Notes under the pieces: model-generated | Told to the model about the DNA's origin: nothing | Database searches by the model: none | The model's input: only the letters and a program-made list of their open reading frames with translations | Position numbers and translations under genes: made by a program | Shown here: positions 35,190 through 46,079 of the stretch, piece after piece | How positions within the stretch are numbered: position 1 is the first letter of the stretch | Layout of the letters: every line of letters starts with the position of its first letter | Assembly (NCBI GenBank): GCA_012295275.1 | Contig: CM022675.1 | Coordinates: 12,445,253-12,509,252 of the forward strand | Direction of reading: 5' to 3' | DNA: 64,000 nucleotides | Source: Chrysomallon squamiferum | Taxonomy: Eukaryota > Mollusca > Gastropoda > Neomphalida > Peltospiridae

Positions 35190-35605
35190 TGAAGCACACA
35201 GCGTCACGATCCATCATATTCCCAATACCTCTGTCTGTCTGGCAGCCCTCACATCTTAATGAACACCGGTTTAGTGAATTGAAAAAAATTCTATTAAAGT
35301 GGCATTAATATCATGCATTGCTTGACTCTCGTGTAAACATGTTACCATGGTAACCAGAGGTCAGACATTCATATTGATATTTTGTTTATCGTGTGATGTT
35401 GGAGATCAGAGATCAGTAATGGCTGTATGAATAAAACATGGTTGGCTTTGTCTAAATTCAACATTTACGTGAACCGATGGTCAAATATTAATGTCATCTT
35501 CAACAGTTAACATCCAATTTAGCCAGTCGTGTTAAAGTTTGGATTAGCTGACATTCAAAACTGACCAGTCTAATTAAAATCTGTGTATTCATTACCTTGT
35601 TTTTA
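35190..35605. promoter_or_regulatory. Complex island I with perfect X-box palindrome
   Basis: Non-repetitive, with CpGs. GTTACCATGGTAAC (35341-35354) is a perfect 14-bp palindrome and a full match to the RFX consensus, followed by CAGAGGTCAG (nuclear-receptor-type AGGTCA). Several TAAT cores lie within 150 bp. Confidence 0.45.
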
Positions 35606-35794
35606 TTTTAGAAGATTTGCTTTGAGAAACAGTTATCTTGGCTGATTTTAAATTTTGATGCCATTTAGACTTTTACATCAGAATAAATCTTAGTATGCAT
35701 GTGACACCTTATCACATATATGCCAATAAATTAGTGAATGAATGAAAGAATAAATGAAACTTGGTATCACCATTCCACTAGCTGTTGTATTATC

Positions 35795-35840
35795 AACAGC
35801 AGTCAAGGCAGTACATACCAGTATGTTTATTAAAACAGTA
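35795..35840 (-). mobile_element. SINE body fragment
   Basis: The minus strand reads CATACTGGTATGTACTGCC, near-identical to the piece at 6.52-6.56 kb. Confidence 0.4.
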
Positions 35841-36180
35841 ATACAGAACTGGCTGAAATGCACAAAATAGTAAAACTTTTCTTAAGATCAGCATCATACC
35901 TCAGGCCACATATTATTTTCTGTCATGTGTATCTTCATTATGATGCACAGTTTAAATTAAGTCATGCAAGGGAAATAACTCTTATGAAACTTACCTTCAC
36001 TTTGGTGACGCTCTTGCTCAGGTTATTGTTCTTGAATGTGAGTTATTAAATGTGTAAGAAATTTGTGTGTGTGTGAAAATATTATCAGTTTGGTTCTGTG
36101 GTGTTTACAGTTCTGTAATACTTGGGTTATGTGAACAGTGAAAAAGCAAGGAAAATTCAGCCTCCAAATTTCTTGATAGA
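35841..36180. other. Unique sequence, no gene
   Basis: Nothing recognised. Confidence 0.5.
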
Positions 36181-36184
36181 TTTG

Positions 36185-36186
<2 letters not shown>

Positions 36187-36233
<47 letters not shown>

Positions 36234-36260
36234 GTTATTATTGTCATTGTTGTTGTTGTT
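36187..36260. repeat. (ATT)n / (GTT)n tract
   Basis: About 16 ATT units, then GTT. Confidence 0.95.
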
Positions 36261-36444
36261 TACATGATATTTAAACAATGGTTATGAATCATTATAACAA
36301 ATAACTAAAACTATATCTGAAAAAATCAGTTAATTAGTATAAAAATATATTTATTTACATTTGAAGATCTAAAAAGGGGAGACAATTCATGAAGGACTAA
36401 ATGTTTATATGGCAGTTTTATAAATCCCTCCCCCAAAAAATGAA

Positions 36445-36502
36445 ATAAATAACAATAGCAGCATCATCAACAACAATGACAACAACAACAGTAATAATAA
36501 AC

Positions 36503-36572
<70 letters not shown>
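36445..36572. repeat. (AAC)n and (AAT)n tract
   Basis: Imperfect CAA/ACA, then about 23 AAT units. Confidence 0.95.
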
Positions 36573-36574
<2 letters not shown>

Positions 36575-36829
36575 TTTACATATAAAGGAAAAACTCTATA
36601 GTATTATATATAAACAGAGTAAAAACAATGGAGAAATAAAAAATTACCTGTTAGGCAACTGAACTGATTACTTTTACATGCATTTCCCATTCCAAATGCT
36701 ACCCATCAGTGATATATTTAACTTCATTATGAAAAAATCAATAATTATTATAATTATTTTTTTAATATTTTGGAATAATCTAATTTAAAAAAGAATCCTA
36801 ATTAAAAACACACAGGTGAGAATGTTTTT

Positions 36830-36995
36830 GTGTATTACAGAGTTTCGTATGTTCTTGTCTCCAGTGAAGCGTTCCCTGTTTTCTGTCACGTAGTACATTT
36901 TGTGTGTGATGACCGCCAGCCATGAAATATGATTATTAGAGAACAGATGTGTGCATCGTTACTACCACTGAACAGTTGAAACATATCAATGTAAT
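36830..36995. promoter_or_regulatory. Complex island J
   Basis: Non-repetitive, with TGATGACCGCCAGCCATGAA near 36908 followed by TATGATTATTAGAG. No open frame. Weak conserved-element candidate. Confidence 0.3.
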
Positions 36996-37084
36996 CTGCA
37001 GCTACATCTAAACAAGATATTATCTACATCCTTATCTTTATTTCCATCTTGTGTATCTGCTTGCAAACATTTCTTCCAGTCCTT

Positions 37085-37290
37085 GTGTTTCTAATTGTCC
37101 ATATATCCATTCATATATCAGTTCATTCATGTGTCCATTTAGCCATGCAATAATTAACATCTTTCCATGCATCTATCCATCCAACAGTTCTTATGTTATT
37201 CCATGTATTCATCTATCCATCCAACAGTTCTTATGTTATTCCATGTATTCATCTATCCATCCAGCTGTCAGTTCTTTCATCTATACATTT
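37085..37290. repeat. (ATCC)-rich with 45-bp duplication
   Basis: 'atccatccaacagttcttat' and the following 25 bp are repeated at about 37175 and 37218, within ATCC/TTCA-rich DNA. Confidence 0.88.
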
Positions 37291-37599
37291 TAACATTTGT
37301 TAATAATTCTTTTTAGAGGTACAACACTTTTTGTAAAAATATACATCATCATCTTCAGATTTAAAAAAAAATATATATATATATAAGGTCTGTTTAATTA
37401 AAAATTTATTTGGATGTTCATTTAAATCTAAAATGTGTCTTGTAACCTTTTAAACAATAAATTTACAGTCTTAGTTTCAAAACATACGCTAAACATCTAA
37501 ATTAGTATTTGTGTAATAAAATGTAAATCTATAAAAATTTCTAAATAACAATTCAGATTGTTCTGCTTATGTTGGTGCAGCAACAAATGGCTGAAACAG

Positions 37600-37900
37600 A
37601 CCTCCTTTATTTCCAAAGTGAAACGTTACGTACCTGGAGACCAATCTTTGTTGATAATAAAGCATGACAGCAATGTAACAATCTGTAGAAGCTGTCAGTT
37701 TCTGTTCATGGCTGTGTGACACTGACTGACGTCAGACGTGTAAAAAAAGACTAGACACCCACACAACTTGATAATTGCTTGTTTGTTTTACATCATCAAT
37801 GAATCTTCTACCAGATAACTGTTCTCTCGCCTGCAGTGGTTTCTCAGAGTATTAGCGTGTGTCAAACAGTTGCAGTTCCCTAAACAAGAGTACTTATGTT
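37600..37900. promoter_or_regulatory. Complex island K with full CRE palindrome
   Basis: TGACGTCA at 37727-37734 is a perfect cAMP-response element, followed by GACGTG. Other words include TTGATAATTGC near 37768. The repeat-family word 'gataataaagcatgacagca' sits at about 37652, so the left edge may be repeat-derived. Confidence 0.35.
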
Positions 37901-38515
37901 TTTACCTACAGTTTAAAACAAGAAGTTTTATAGATAGATAGACAGGTTCTAAATGTATCCTCATTTTCAGTGAATATTTTTGGTGATAGAGTTGGAAATG
38001 ATACATTTTATTATGTGCAGTGTTTAGAACTGGAAGTAAAGTGTTAGATAAAACTAATTAGATTTGAAATCTAAACATTCTCAAACTTCTTTTTTTGGAA
38101 AGTATCGGAAAGTCATTCTAAACACTTCACAGTTTATTTTATATATATTTATATACCTTTTTATTTTTTTTGCATAATGAGCCTTGTTTAGAATGGGCAA
38201 TAAGCAGATTTATGAGTCTTGGTCTGTTATATTCCCTGCTGCTGAGATTTGAAAAACAAACTGGTTTTATCAGTAACGACCTCTGATGTCATAGACTGAT
38301 ACTCTTCCTCATTAACCTCCCATCATTACATAACCAGCTTTGTGTCTCCTTCATCTGGCCACCAGTCTATCTTCACATGTTAGTAACATCAGTTACATGT
38401 TACAGCTGTGATGAGGTAAGCTGACGTAACTAAACATATCACAGGTGGATACCCACTGTTCCCCCCCCCTGACTCCCACTTACTGCCCGTTTAGCCCCAC
38501 CCTTTCATCTCTGTA
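37901..38515. other. Unique sequence, no gene
   Basis: A somewhat complex stretch at 38200-38460 includes TGACGTAA (38422-38429, PAR-bZIP/CRE-like) and a C9 run at 38462-38470. Confidence 0.45.
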
Positions 38516-38990
38516 GTGTGTGGCAGCTCAGTTGTTGTTCTGTGTGTGACTCCACTGCGAGACTGTTCTGTTTTATTATTACTGTATAGCAGAGCTGTTG
38601 TTCTCTGTGTAATTTACTATGGATTAGATGGATCTTATAATTTTAAAGTAGAAAATACTACAGCAGAAAATGATGAAATAGAATTTAAAATTTTTCTAAA
38701 TAAAATAAAATTAAGATAAACTTAAATATTAAATTAAGTAGTAATAATAATAAAATAAATTGCGGTAAAATTTAAATTAAATAATAATGATAATAAAGTA
38801 AATTTAAATAAAATTTAAAGCTTAAAATAATAAAAAATAAATCTTTTTAAAAACTTGATTACTTTGATTTTGAATCTTCACTCACTGGACCCTGACTAAA
38901 ACTTTTGCATTTTGATAAAAAATGTGATAAATTTCAAATAAAGAAAAAAAGGCATTCAGATCTTTACAAAATTTATCTTTTCCTAATAAT
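38516..38990. other. Unique, then AAAT-rich DNA, no gene
   Basis: A short internal duplication of 'gttgttctgtgtgt' or 'gttgttctctgtgt' is followed by AATAAAATTTAAA-type low complexity. Confidence 0.55.
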
Positions 38991-38992
38991 AT

Positions 38993-39445
38993 ATTGGACT
39001 CTATGAATTCCAAGCTGAATATTTGTAGAAGAAAGTTTTGCTTTAAATTGTGTGTAGATTCGAGAGTCAGGATTATTATTAGGTTCTTTCTGAGTCAGAA
39101 TTTTATTTATTTTCTTATTAATATAATTACAAAGCTTAGCTTCTCCAGCTGTTTGACTGTTTGGATTCCAGTTAGAATATTAATAGAACAATACTGCTTT
39201 AAATTATATACAGAATTCACTTTCATTATTATTATTAGGTTCTTTCACTCAAAATATTATAACAGAATTTTACATATCTGCTTATTATAAAACTTAATTT
39301 CTCTAAATTTAAATCTATTTGATTCCCAAATTGAATGTTTATAGAAGAATACAGAGCTATAGATAATGTGTCGATTTGTCATTCATTTTTATTATCTGGC
39401 AAAATTCTACGCTCAGAAGTTTATTTATTTACTTATTAATGTGTT
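38993..39445. repeat. ~165-bp diverged tandem repeat, 3 copies
   Basis: Units start near 38995, 39162 and 39330. All share a GATTCCNAGTTGAAT-like start, then 'tagaagaa(a/t)a', 'gctttaaatt(g/a)t', a TTATTATTAGGTTCTTTC region and a TTTATTTAYTTATTA end. Confidence 0.8.
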
Positions 39446-39499
39446 GATATTCTGAATAATACTTTTAACCAAAAAAAAAAAAAAAAAAAAATCAACAAA

Positions 39500-39895
39500 C
39501 ATGGCAAGCAGTCTCCTGTTACATTACAAGCAAAAGCATTCGAGATAAACAACTGCAGAAAGTGCAGTAATCAAAGCAGACAATGATAATCAAAGATAGA
39601 TATTTTCTTCTCATTCTGCGCTAACTCCTCAACCCTTCAGTGACAGAGGCCATCTGCTTGTGGTTTGCTGGCTGGATAAAACGGGGCGAGGGCCAATTAC
39701 CCCTGGCTCATCTTAATGCATGCTGTGGCTTGTGGTCAAGAAACTAGCGTCCTGCAGGCCGGCACAGTCTGGTTCGGTTTAGACACTCGCCTGCTGAGAG
39801 AGCTGCTGATGAAAGGCTCAACACAAAACAGATGTCCATTACGATACACGCTTCAAATCGCTGCCATTGTTTGTGCTCCGTTTTATGAGGCATAT
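39500..39895. promoter_or_regulatory. Complex island L: TCF pair, RUNX-like word, CpG-rich core
   Basis: The most GC-rich unique island in the window. Two TCF/LEF words ATCAAAG (39570-39576 and 39589-39595) flank GACAATGA (SOX-like). Further in are GCTTGTGGTTTGCTGG (RUNX-like TGTGGTTT), AAAACGGGGCGAGGGCC and CCAATTACCCC. The 102-codon plus frame at 39716-40024 ends in Gly-rich translation of G runs and has no domain. Confidence 0.45.
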
Positions 39896-39901
39896 CCAGA
39901 T

Positions 39902-39943
39902 GGGGGGATGTCAGGGGGGGTCAGGCAGGGTGGTGGTGGGGGG
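39902..39943 (+). other. Canonical G-quadruplex motif
   Basis: Four G runs (39902-39907, 39914-39920, 39928-39930, 39938-39943) are separated by loops of 6, 7 and 7 nt, fitting G3+N1-7. It lies directly beside island L in otherwise AT-rich DNA. Confidence 0.7.
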
Positions 39944-40084
39944 ATTTCGTGTGGGGAAAATGGTGAATTGGGTGATGGGGTGGGTCTGAGATGGGACTTT
40001 GTGTTGGGGAATGTAAAAATGTAATGGGGAGTATTTAGATGGGATTTTGTGTTGATGAATGTAAAAATGTTGTAATGCAATTTG

Positions 40085-40310
40085 AGAGAGAGAGAGAAGG
40101 AGAAAGAAACAGAGAGACAGAAAAGAAAGATGTAGATAGAATAAAAGAATTAGAAAGCAGTGAGAAGGAGATAATGGGTAAAAGGGAGACAAAGTTAACA
40201 CATCAAGGAAAGAAAACAGCTATTGAAGAAAAGCCAGAGTTACTCTTACAAAACTACAGAAACACAAATTACACCACCAGTTACAAATCAAAGAGAAAAA
40301 TAAGATAATC
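40085..40310. other. Purine-rich (A/G) stretch, no gene
   Basis: GAGAGAAGG/AAAGAAAC-type sequence. The 89-codon plus frame is Lys/Glu/Arg-rich low complexity. Confidence 0.6.
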
Positions 40311-40540
40311 CCAGCACATAGTTCATATGTCAGCTAGTTGATATTATGTAACATATGATACATACACAGTGTAATACACTGAAAGATAAATACAGTTTAT
40401 GTAACACCTGTTATATATCTGGTATATAAAACCATATATAAAAATGAAATTTGCTGAGGAAGGTTTTAGATATTTACATACACTTTATGCCAAAACTGAC
40501 CAGCAATTTGATAAATTCAGTACAGTTAGCTGTTTTTTTT
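40311..40540. other. AT-rich unique sequence, no gene
   Basis: Nothing recognised. Confidence 0.5.
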
Positions 40541-40619
40541 AAATTAATATTCTTCTTCTTATTCTATAACATTTAATAATAATTAATAGTTATTAAGCTG
40601 CATTAAAAACATAATAAAT

Positions 40620-41130
40620 AGACCATAATATAGTCACCTTTAAATAATTTATTTTAGACCATTTACTGTAAACATCCAAATTCTTTAACACTTTATAACA
40701 TTTTTTAGAATTTGTTACCTTGAAATTAAAATCCTTTAGTCTGTATCATACTTTATATGAGTAGACATGTGTATTTTTTTTAAAATTACAGTAGACCATT
40801 AAATACATTATGTAATTTATTTCAGATCAGTTACAATAAACCTTAAAAAAATAAATTACAACAAACTTTAAAATTCTTTCACTTCATATAACTTTCAGTT
40901 ACAGTAAACCTTTTAATAAAAGACCAATTAAAATTCATTCACTCTTTGCATAATGTGTTTTAGAACAATTGTAGTAAAACTTTAAATTCTTTAACATATT
41001 ATATAATTTATTCTAGACCAAATACAGTAAACCTTCAAATAATAAATAATAAATTTCAGACCAGCTAGAACAAAGTTAATGTATTTTAGACCAATTAAAA
41101 TTCTCTCACACTCTCAACCATGTATTTTAG
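40620..41130. repeat. Diverged ~60-70-bp repeats 'AGACCAATTACAGTAAACC'
   Basis: About eight copies of TTTTAGACCANTTACAGTAAAC followed by CTTNAAATTCTTTNAC, heavily diverged. Confidence 0.8.
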
Positions 41131-41131
41131 A

Positions 41132-41412
41132 CCAATTACATGTGCTAATTTACAAGTGGTTCAGATTGATACTGTTTCGGTTTTATCTAAATTGGTTGGC
41201 TAGTCCAATTTGTAATTTTCTCCACTCATGGTACAAAGTGTTTGTTACCAGGAACATTAAACCCTCTTGGAGAGATAACTGAAATGTTATAGCCCTTTTT
41301 ATCAGCGCTAATCTTTGGCTCTAATTGCTGTAGATCTGCTCTTGTGGCAGTGTGGTATCGCACACATAAATCCTGCAGATTAACTCGAATATGTTCCTAG
41401 AAATTTAACAGT
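41132..41412. promoter_or_regulatory. Complex island M
   Basis: Non-repetitive. It contains TTATCAGCGCTAATC, GGCTCTAATTGCTG and CAGATTAACTCG between 41298 and 41390, spaced homeodomain-type cores with CpGs. No coding frame. Confidence 0.4.
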
Positions 41413-42300
41413 TATGGTTTTCAGATAATGGGCTACATGATGGTTACAAGATTTCTTCTTACCTCAGCTGAGAATGAAATAGAAACCAGTGTAATAGTTT
41501 TTGTTATGGACAGATGTGTTTGTAATAAAAACTGGGAGGAGTATGTGACATATAATTGGAATAACATGAGTGATATGGTAAAATAGAATTGATAGTATAG
41601 TCAGATAGTATAGTCAGATAGACACAAAAGTTTAGTCTGTATTTATGTCAGTATGTATGAGTGTCTGTCTGTGTAAGAGAAGATAAATGTATCTGTTTGT
41701 GTGTTTAGAATATTATAGATGTATATATATTTGTGTTTATGTATATAGTAGTGTTCAGTTCATGTATTTGTAATTAATGCATGTATTTTTTTTTAATATA
41801 CATATATATAAACACTAATAATTCACATATCAGTCTGTAAATTATCCCTAATACTGAAGATCATCACACTGTAATATAAAAACAAACCTTCTACCAAACA
41901 TTAAAAAAACCTAAACTACCAGCCTGTCAGGGCTGACATGTAAGAGAATTTGTCTTTGAAGAGCCTGGAGAACAAACTGAAGAGTGTTCAACAGTTCTAT
42001 GACCTCAGGTGTCAAAAAACCCACCAGCATCATTAATCCTGAATCATCTCAAAAAACTCTTTTTTCAGTCTTTGAGTAAACTGGGCAAAAAATTACATGA
42101 CATTTTAATGCGTACATTCTGAAACAAAGAGCAGAGGAATCTGCAGAGTGGGGCTTACACAGAACTTAGAAGAGAAGATGTTTGTGAAGGATCTTGTACT
42201 ATAACTGAACAGAAAGATACACACATATATAATACATGCATTTACTTAACCATCTATCCATCCAATTATCTATGTTACATGTGTAAATAACTATAGTCTT
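41413..42300. other. Unique AT-rich sequence, no gene
   Basis: Minor 'atagtcagatagta' duplication at about 41598. A moderately complex part at 41920-42200 has no motif standing out. Confidence 0.5.
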
Positions 42301-42314
42301 TTTTCTTGCCATAC

Positions 42315-42345
<31 letters not shown>

Positions 42346-42446
42346 AAAACCAAAAAAAATCTAAAGTGGAAAAAAAAATGAATGAGTGATCAAAAGAAAG
42401 CATATGAATGAATGAATGAATGAATGAATGAATGAATGAATGAATG
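42315..42446. repeat. (AAAAC)n and (TGAA)n
   Basis: About five AAAAC units; about twelve TGAA units at 42400-42446. Confidence 0.93.
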
Positions 42447-42601
42447 ATGTGTGCTTAGGTACAAATGAAAATTATTGTTGATAATTAGTTGTCCTGATAG
42501 GTTTCAAATCACAAGCATGCCACTGCTACATGAATTACTTTTGTAGGGTAGCAGCAACAAATGTTTTATATATACCTTCCCATGTGCTACATTTGATAAA
42601 C

Positions 42602-42745
42602 CTCACACACACACACACTCATACGAAAACATACATACAGACATACAAGCACATATACACACACCCCACAAGGATAAATACATGCACACACACACACATA
42701 CATTCATGCACACACATGCACACACACAAATACACTCACACATGA
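42602..42745. repeat. Imperfect (CA)n tract
   Basis: CA with ATAC and GCA interruptions. Confidence 0.9.
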
Positions 42746-42819
42746 TCATAAAATGAAGCAAAATTACGTATCCATCCCTTTTCACCAAAGCCTGGCTTAC
42801 ATCCATCTATTTCAGTAAC

Positions 42820-42990
42820 AGCACATGTTATTACTGGTTTGTCTTGAGTAAGAGGTAATCCCCCACTAATCATCATTAAGTCCTGGTGTTAATGAGAAAG
42901 ATAATTAAAGCTTTTTCCACAAAGATCATTATGCTGAGCTGGGAGATACGTAGTTAGTTATACAACAAGCACTGAGTGGATACATCTGTT
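42820..42990. promoter_or_regulatory. Complex island N: clustered homeodomain-type sites
   Basis: GAGGTAATCCCC (OTX-type), CACTAATCATCATTAAG, GGTGTTAATGAG and GATAATTAAAGC lie within about 70 bp (42850-42915). No open frame. Confidence 0.4.
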
Positions 42991-43204
42991 AACATCATAG
43001 CCACAACGACATTTCACATTTTCCATGATTTTCTTTTTCTGTCAGAAATTTCTAGACAGACAGACATACAGATGGACAGATTAAAGAGGAGAGAATGTGA
43101 GAAAAAATCAATTGTATGCAAACACAGAGAGATAGAGAATTAGATGTGGAGAGAAGAATGGAGACAGGGACAAATATACAGAGATAGAAAAAAGCATTGA
43201 GAGA

Positions 43205-43312
43205 CATACTTGTGTGTTTGTGTATAGAGAGTAGATAGATAGATAGATGTAGAGAGATGTGAGAGTGTGTGTGAGAGAGTGAGAGAGTGTGAGAGAGAGA
43301 GAGAGAGAGAGA
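43205..43312. repeat. (GATA)n/(GAGA)n tract
   Basis: TAGATAGA units, then GTGAGAGAG and (GA)n. Confidence 0.9.
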
Positions 43313-43488
43313 GATTCATGAGCACTGATAAATATAATAAATGGATATTCATATATGTGTTTATAGATAAATGTAGTGTAGTTAGAGATAGATATATATG
43401 TATATAGATATTAGTAACTATCAATAATGTGCGTATTGATATTAGGTAAAGAGTGTATAAGTTAAATAGGAAAACTAAAACAAACTTT

Positions 43489-43680
<192 letters not shown>

Positions 43681-43763
43681 CACAGAGTTATGTAACAGTG
43701 AATGGTGAGGTATTTTCAGCATGTTGGGTTGTGTAGGTGTTAATCAACTGACTTCACTATCTC

Positions 43764-43829
43764 TCATTCTTCATCTGACTCCCAGAATTCCACAGCCTCG
43801 TGATCCATTTGTGAAGGTTTCTGTGTGTC
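43764..43829 (-). CDS. Possible terminal exon (acidic C-terminus), unidentified
   Basis: The minus strand reads GCCTCTGACACACAG| as a fair acceptor. It is followed in frame by KPSQMDHEAVEFWESDEE and a TGA. The frame continues upstream past the acceptor (SLGGAVIASDTQ), so the boundary is uncertain. The peptide is hydrophilic and acidic, unlike repeat translation. No AATAAA is seen in the next 150 bp before the (GA)n tract, which weakens the case. Unidentified; chance remains possible. Confidence 0.2.
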   Translation of the reverse strand, partial: DTQKPSQMDHEAVEFWESDEE

Positions 43830-43842
43830 AGAGGCAATCACA

Positions 43843-43856
43843 GCGCCACCTAGTGA
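43843..43856 (-). promoter_or_regulatory. CTCF-like motif
   Basis: The minus strand reads TCACTAGGTGGCGC, 13 of 14 positions matching the common CTCF core CCASYAGRKGGCRS. CTCF recognition is well conserved across bilaterians. Single-site match by eye. Confidence 0.45.
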
Positions 43857-43879
43857 CGTGAGTCTCATCTCACACACAG

Positions 43880-44200
43880 AGTGGTACTTACAGACAGACA
43901 GACACACACACTGACTGATGTCAGTTTGCACTTTATGGTAGTCAGATGTTAGAAACAAACATATATGGGTGTGCATACGGTTGTAACAGAATACAGATGT
44001 AATCACATGCATATGATAGGAGTAATCATTCATAGTTGTCAACATAGTAACACACACACCCATCCATGAATGCACACATGCACACACATACACAGACACA
44101 TACACAGACATGCATATACAGTACACACAAGCACTCATACATATACATGCATATACATACACACACATACACACACATACACACTATCACACATGAACAC
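43880..44200. repeat. CA/ATAC-rich imperfect repeat region
   Basis: Short CA runs with CAGACA, ATACAC and ATGCACAC variants; the frames are shadows. Confidence 0.8.
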
Positions 44201-44255
44201 ACTAATACAGTACACAAGAACTGACATAATAATTAACTACAGTATATTAACAAGA

Positions 44256-44340
44256 CATCCTCAGTGGTGAAGTGGTGCTAGGTCATCAGATCAATTCCTG
44301 TTGGTGGATCCACTGAACTATTTGTCAATCCATCCATCCA
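44256..44340 (+). mobile_element. SINE head to body junction
   Basis: 'cagatcaattcctgttggtg' then 'gatccactgaactatttgtc' closely follows the remembered B-box-to-body order of the mollusc SINE. The A-box half is degenerate (cctcagtggtgaagtgg). Confidence 0.65.
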
Positions 44341-44588
44341 AATCTGCACTTTAAAAATGCATTTGATTCTTTTGAGATGAAAGAATGGGTCATTCACCAA
44401 GAAAACAGAAAAAAACAAAAAATAATATTTTTTTTTTAAAAAGATTTAAAAGGATTTACTTGGCCAGTGTGTCTAGAATGTAATATTCTAAATTTAGACA
44501 CAAAAATGTTAAAAAAATACAATATTCTGAATCCAGACTTTAACAAACATGTTTGCTGTGTAAAATATCTAATTTTATTTTAAATGAA
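44341..44588. other. AT-rich unique sequence, no gene
   Basis: Nothing recognised. Confidence 0.5.
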
Positions 44589-44589
44589 C

Positions 44590-44830
44590 AGACAAATCAT
44601 TTATCAGCCATTTTGCCGAAGGCTGCCAGTACAGACAGAAGAACGTTAGCCTCTGATAAAATGTTTGTTGAGAAATGAATCGTACATTAACTGTAGCAGA
44701 GTTGTTATTTATTTTTTTACATTCCTGACAGATTTGTTGATGTTTCTGTCAGAGAATGTTGTAGTAGTTGTGAAAATCATCACTGTGGAGTGGCAGCAGA
44801 TCTATGTTACGTTTAACACCTGAGTTGTTC
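44590..44830. promoter_or_regulatory. Complex island O
   Basis: Non-repetitive, with GCCATTTTGCCGAAGGCTGC near 44608, AGAACGTTAGCC and GTACATTAACTG. No open frame. Confidence 0.3.
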
Positions 44831-44899
44831 TGTCTCACCTCAAATCTCACCTGTATTTACTTGTTTCTTCTCTGTTGTAACTTCTTTCTTTTTAACCTG

Positions 44900-45510
44900 T
44901 TTGGTGTTGAAAATATTTACTTATTCATGTCTTTAAGCTGATAATTAAGTTTAAAATAAATAGATTTTTTTTTTTAACTTGATATTTTAAAGATGTTTTG
45001 AATTATAAATTTATTTACTTATTCATGACTTTAGTTAGATCATTAAGTCTATAGAAACAGATTTTTTTGTTCTTAACTGTTAATATTTTAAAAATAAAGG
45101 TGAATGTCCTAAATATAGTATTAATCAAATGATGTCTGAAGTTAATAATATATTTTTTCTTTTCATAATTATTCATATATTTAAGGTAGTTTTCTATGTT
45201 AAATATTTTTGCCTGTTCATGAATTTAGATTGATAATTATGTAGAAACATTTGTTTCTCAACTGTTAATATTTTGAAAATAGGTTTAGGCTTAAATTTAG
45301 TTATTCATGTCTTTAAGTTGATAATCAAATCTGCATAAATAGGTTTTTACTTAATTATTAATATTTTTTAGATGTTTATTCATATTTATATATTTATCTA
45401 TTGATGTTTGAAACCAGTTCATCTTTCCACATTGGTAGGTTGATAAAAACACACAGATTAACTTTATCTTCTTAACTGTTCATATTTTTAGCGTAGGTTA
45501 CTATATTTTG
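44900..45510. repeat. ~100-bp diverged tandem repeat, ~6 copies
   Basis: 'tatttacttattcatgactt' followed by 'tagattgataattaag', then 'aaacagatttttt', 'cttaactgttaatatttt' recurs from 44918 to 45490 with heavy divergence. Confidence 0.85.
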
Positions 45511-46075
45511 CCTTGTAGTATTTTTTTAATAACACCCTGGAACTAATTTAATAAATAAGCAATCAATAGCAATTTGCTTTATGAAATTAACTTACCCTTT
45601 ATCAAGACGGTTCATTATGTAAGCAGACTGATGAATTCACAGTTTGATATGCGATGAAAACATGTCACTGGATAGACAGGAAACTTTGGTAAGCAGAGAC
45701 TGTTATATATTAAGTTATGATAAACTGGAGATAGCTGACATGTGTTTTATGTTAACTACAAAAAGAAACAAATTCTCACACTATCTTTTTCTTCATCTGT
45801 TATTAATGCATGTTTGTGACGTCAATTTTACAGCGAAATTAAAACTTACTAAGAATGCTTTAATGTAGGCAGAAAACATCTGATTGTGATTTTCATTCAC
45901 CTTCAACTCTGCCAAGTAAAAAAGTACATCGTTACGAGGTGTGCTACTCGCATTAAAAAGCAGAAAAGCAAAGTGTGGATAAGTGGGATATTCATAGATG
46001 TGTGAAAAAAAAATTAAAACAAAGAAAATCAACAAAAAGATGAGTCCTAATTGTATTTTTGTTATTATTATTGTT
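45511..46075. other. Unique sequence, no gene
   Basis: Contains a perfect CRE TGACGTCA at 45817-45824 within moderately complex sequence (45600-45960). Confidence 0.45.
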
Positions 46076-46079
46076 ATTA

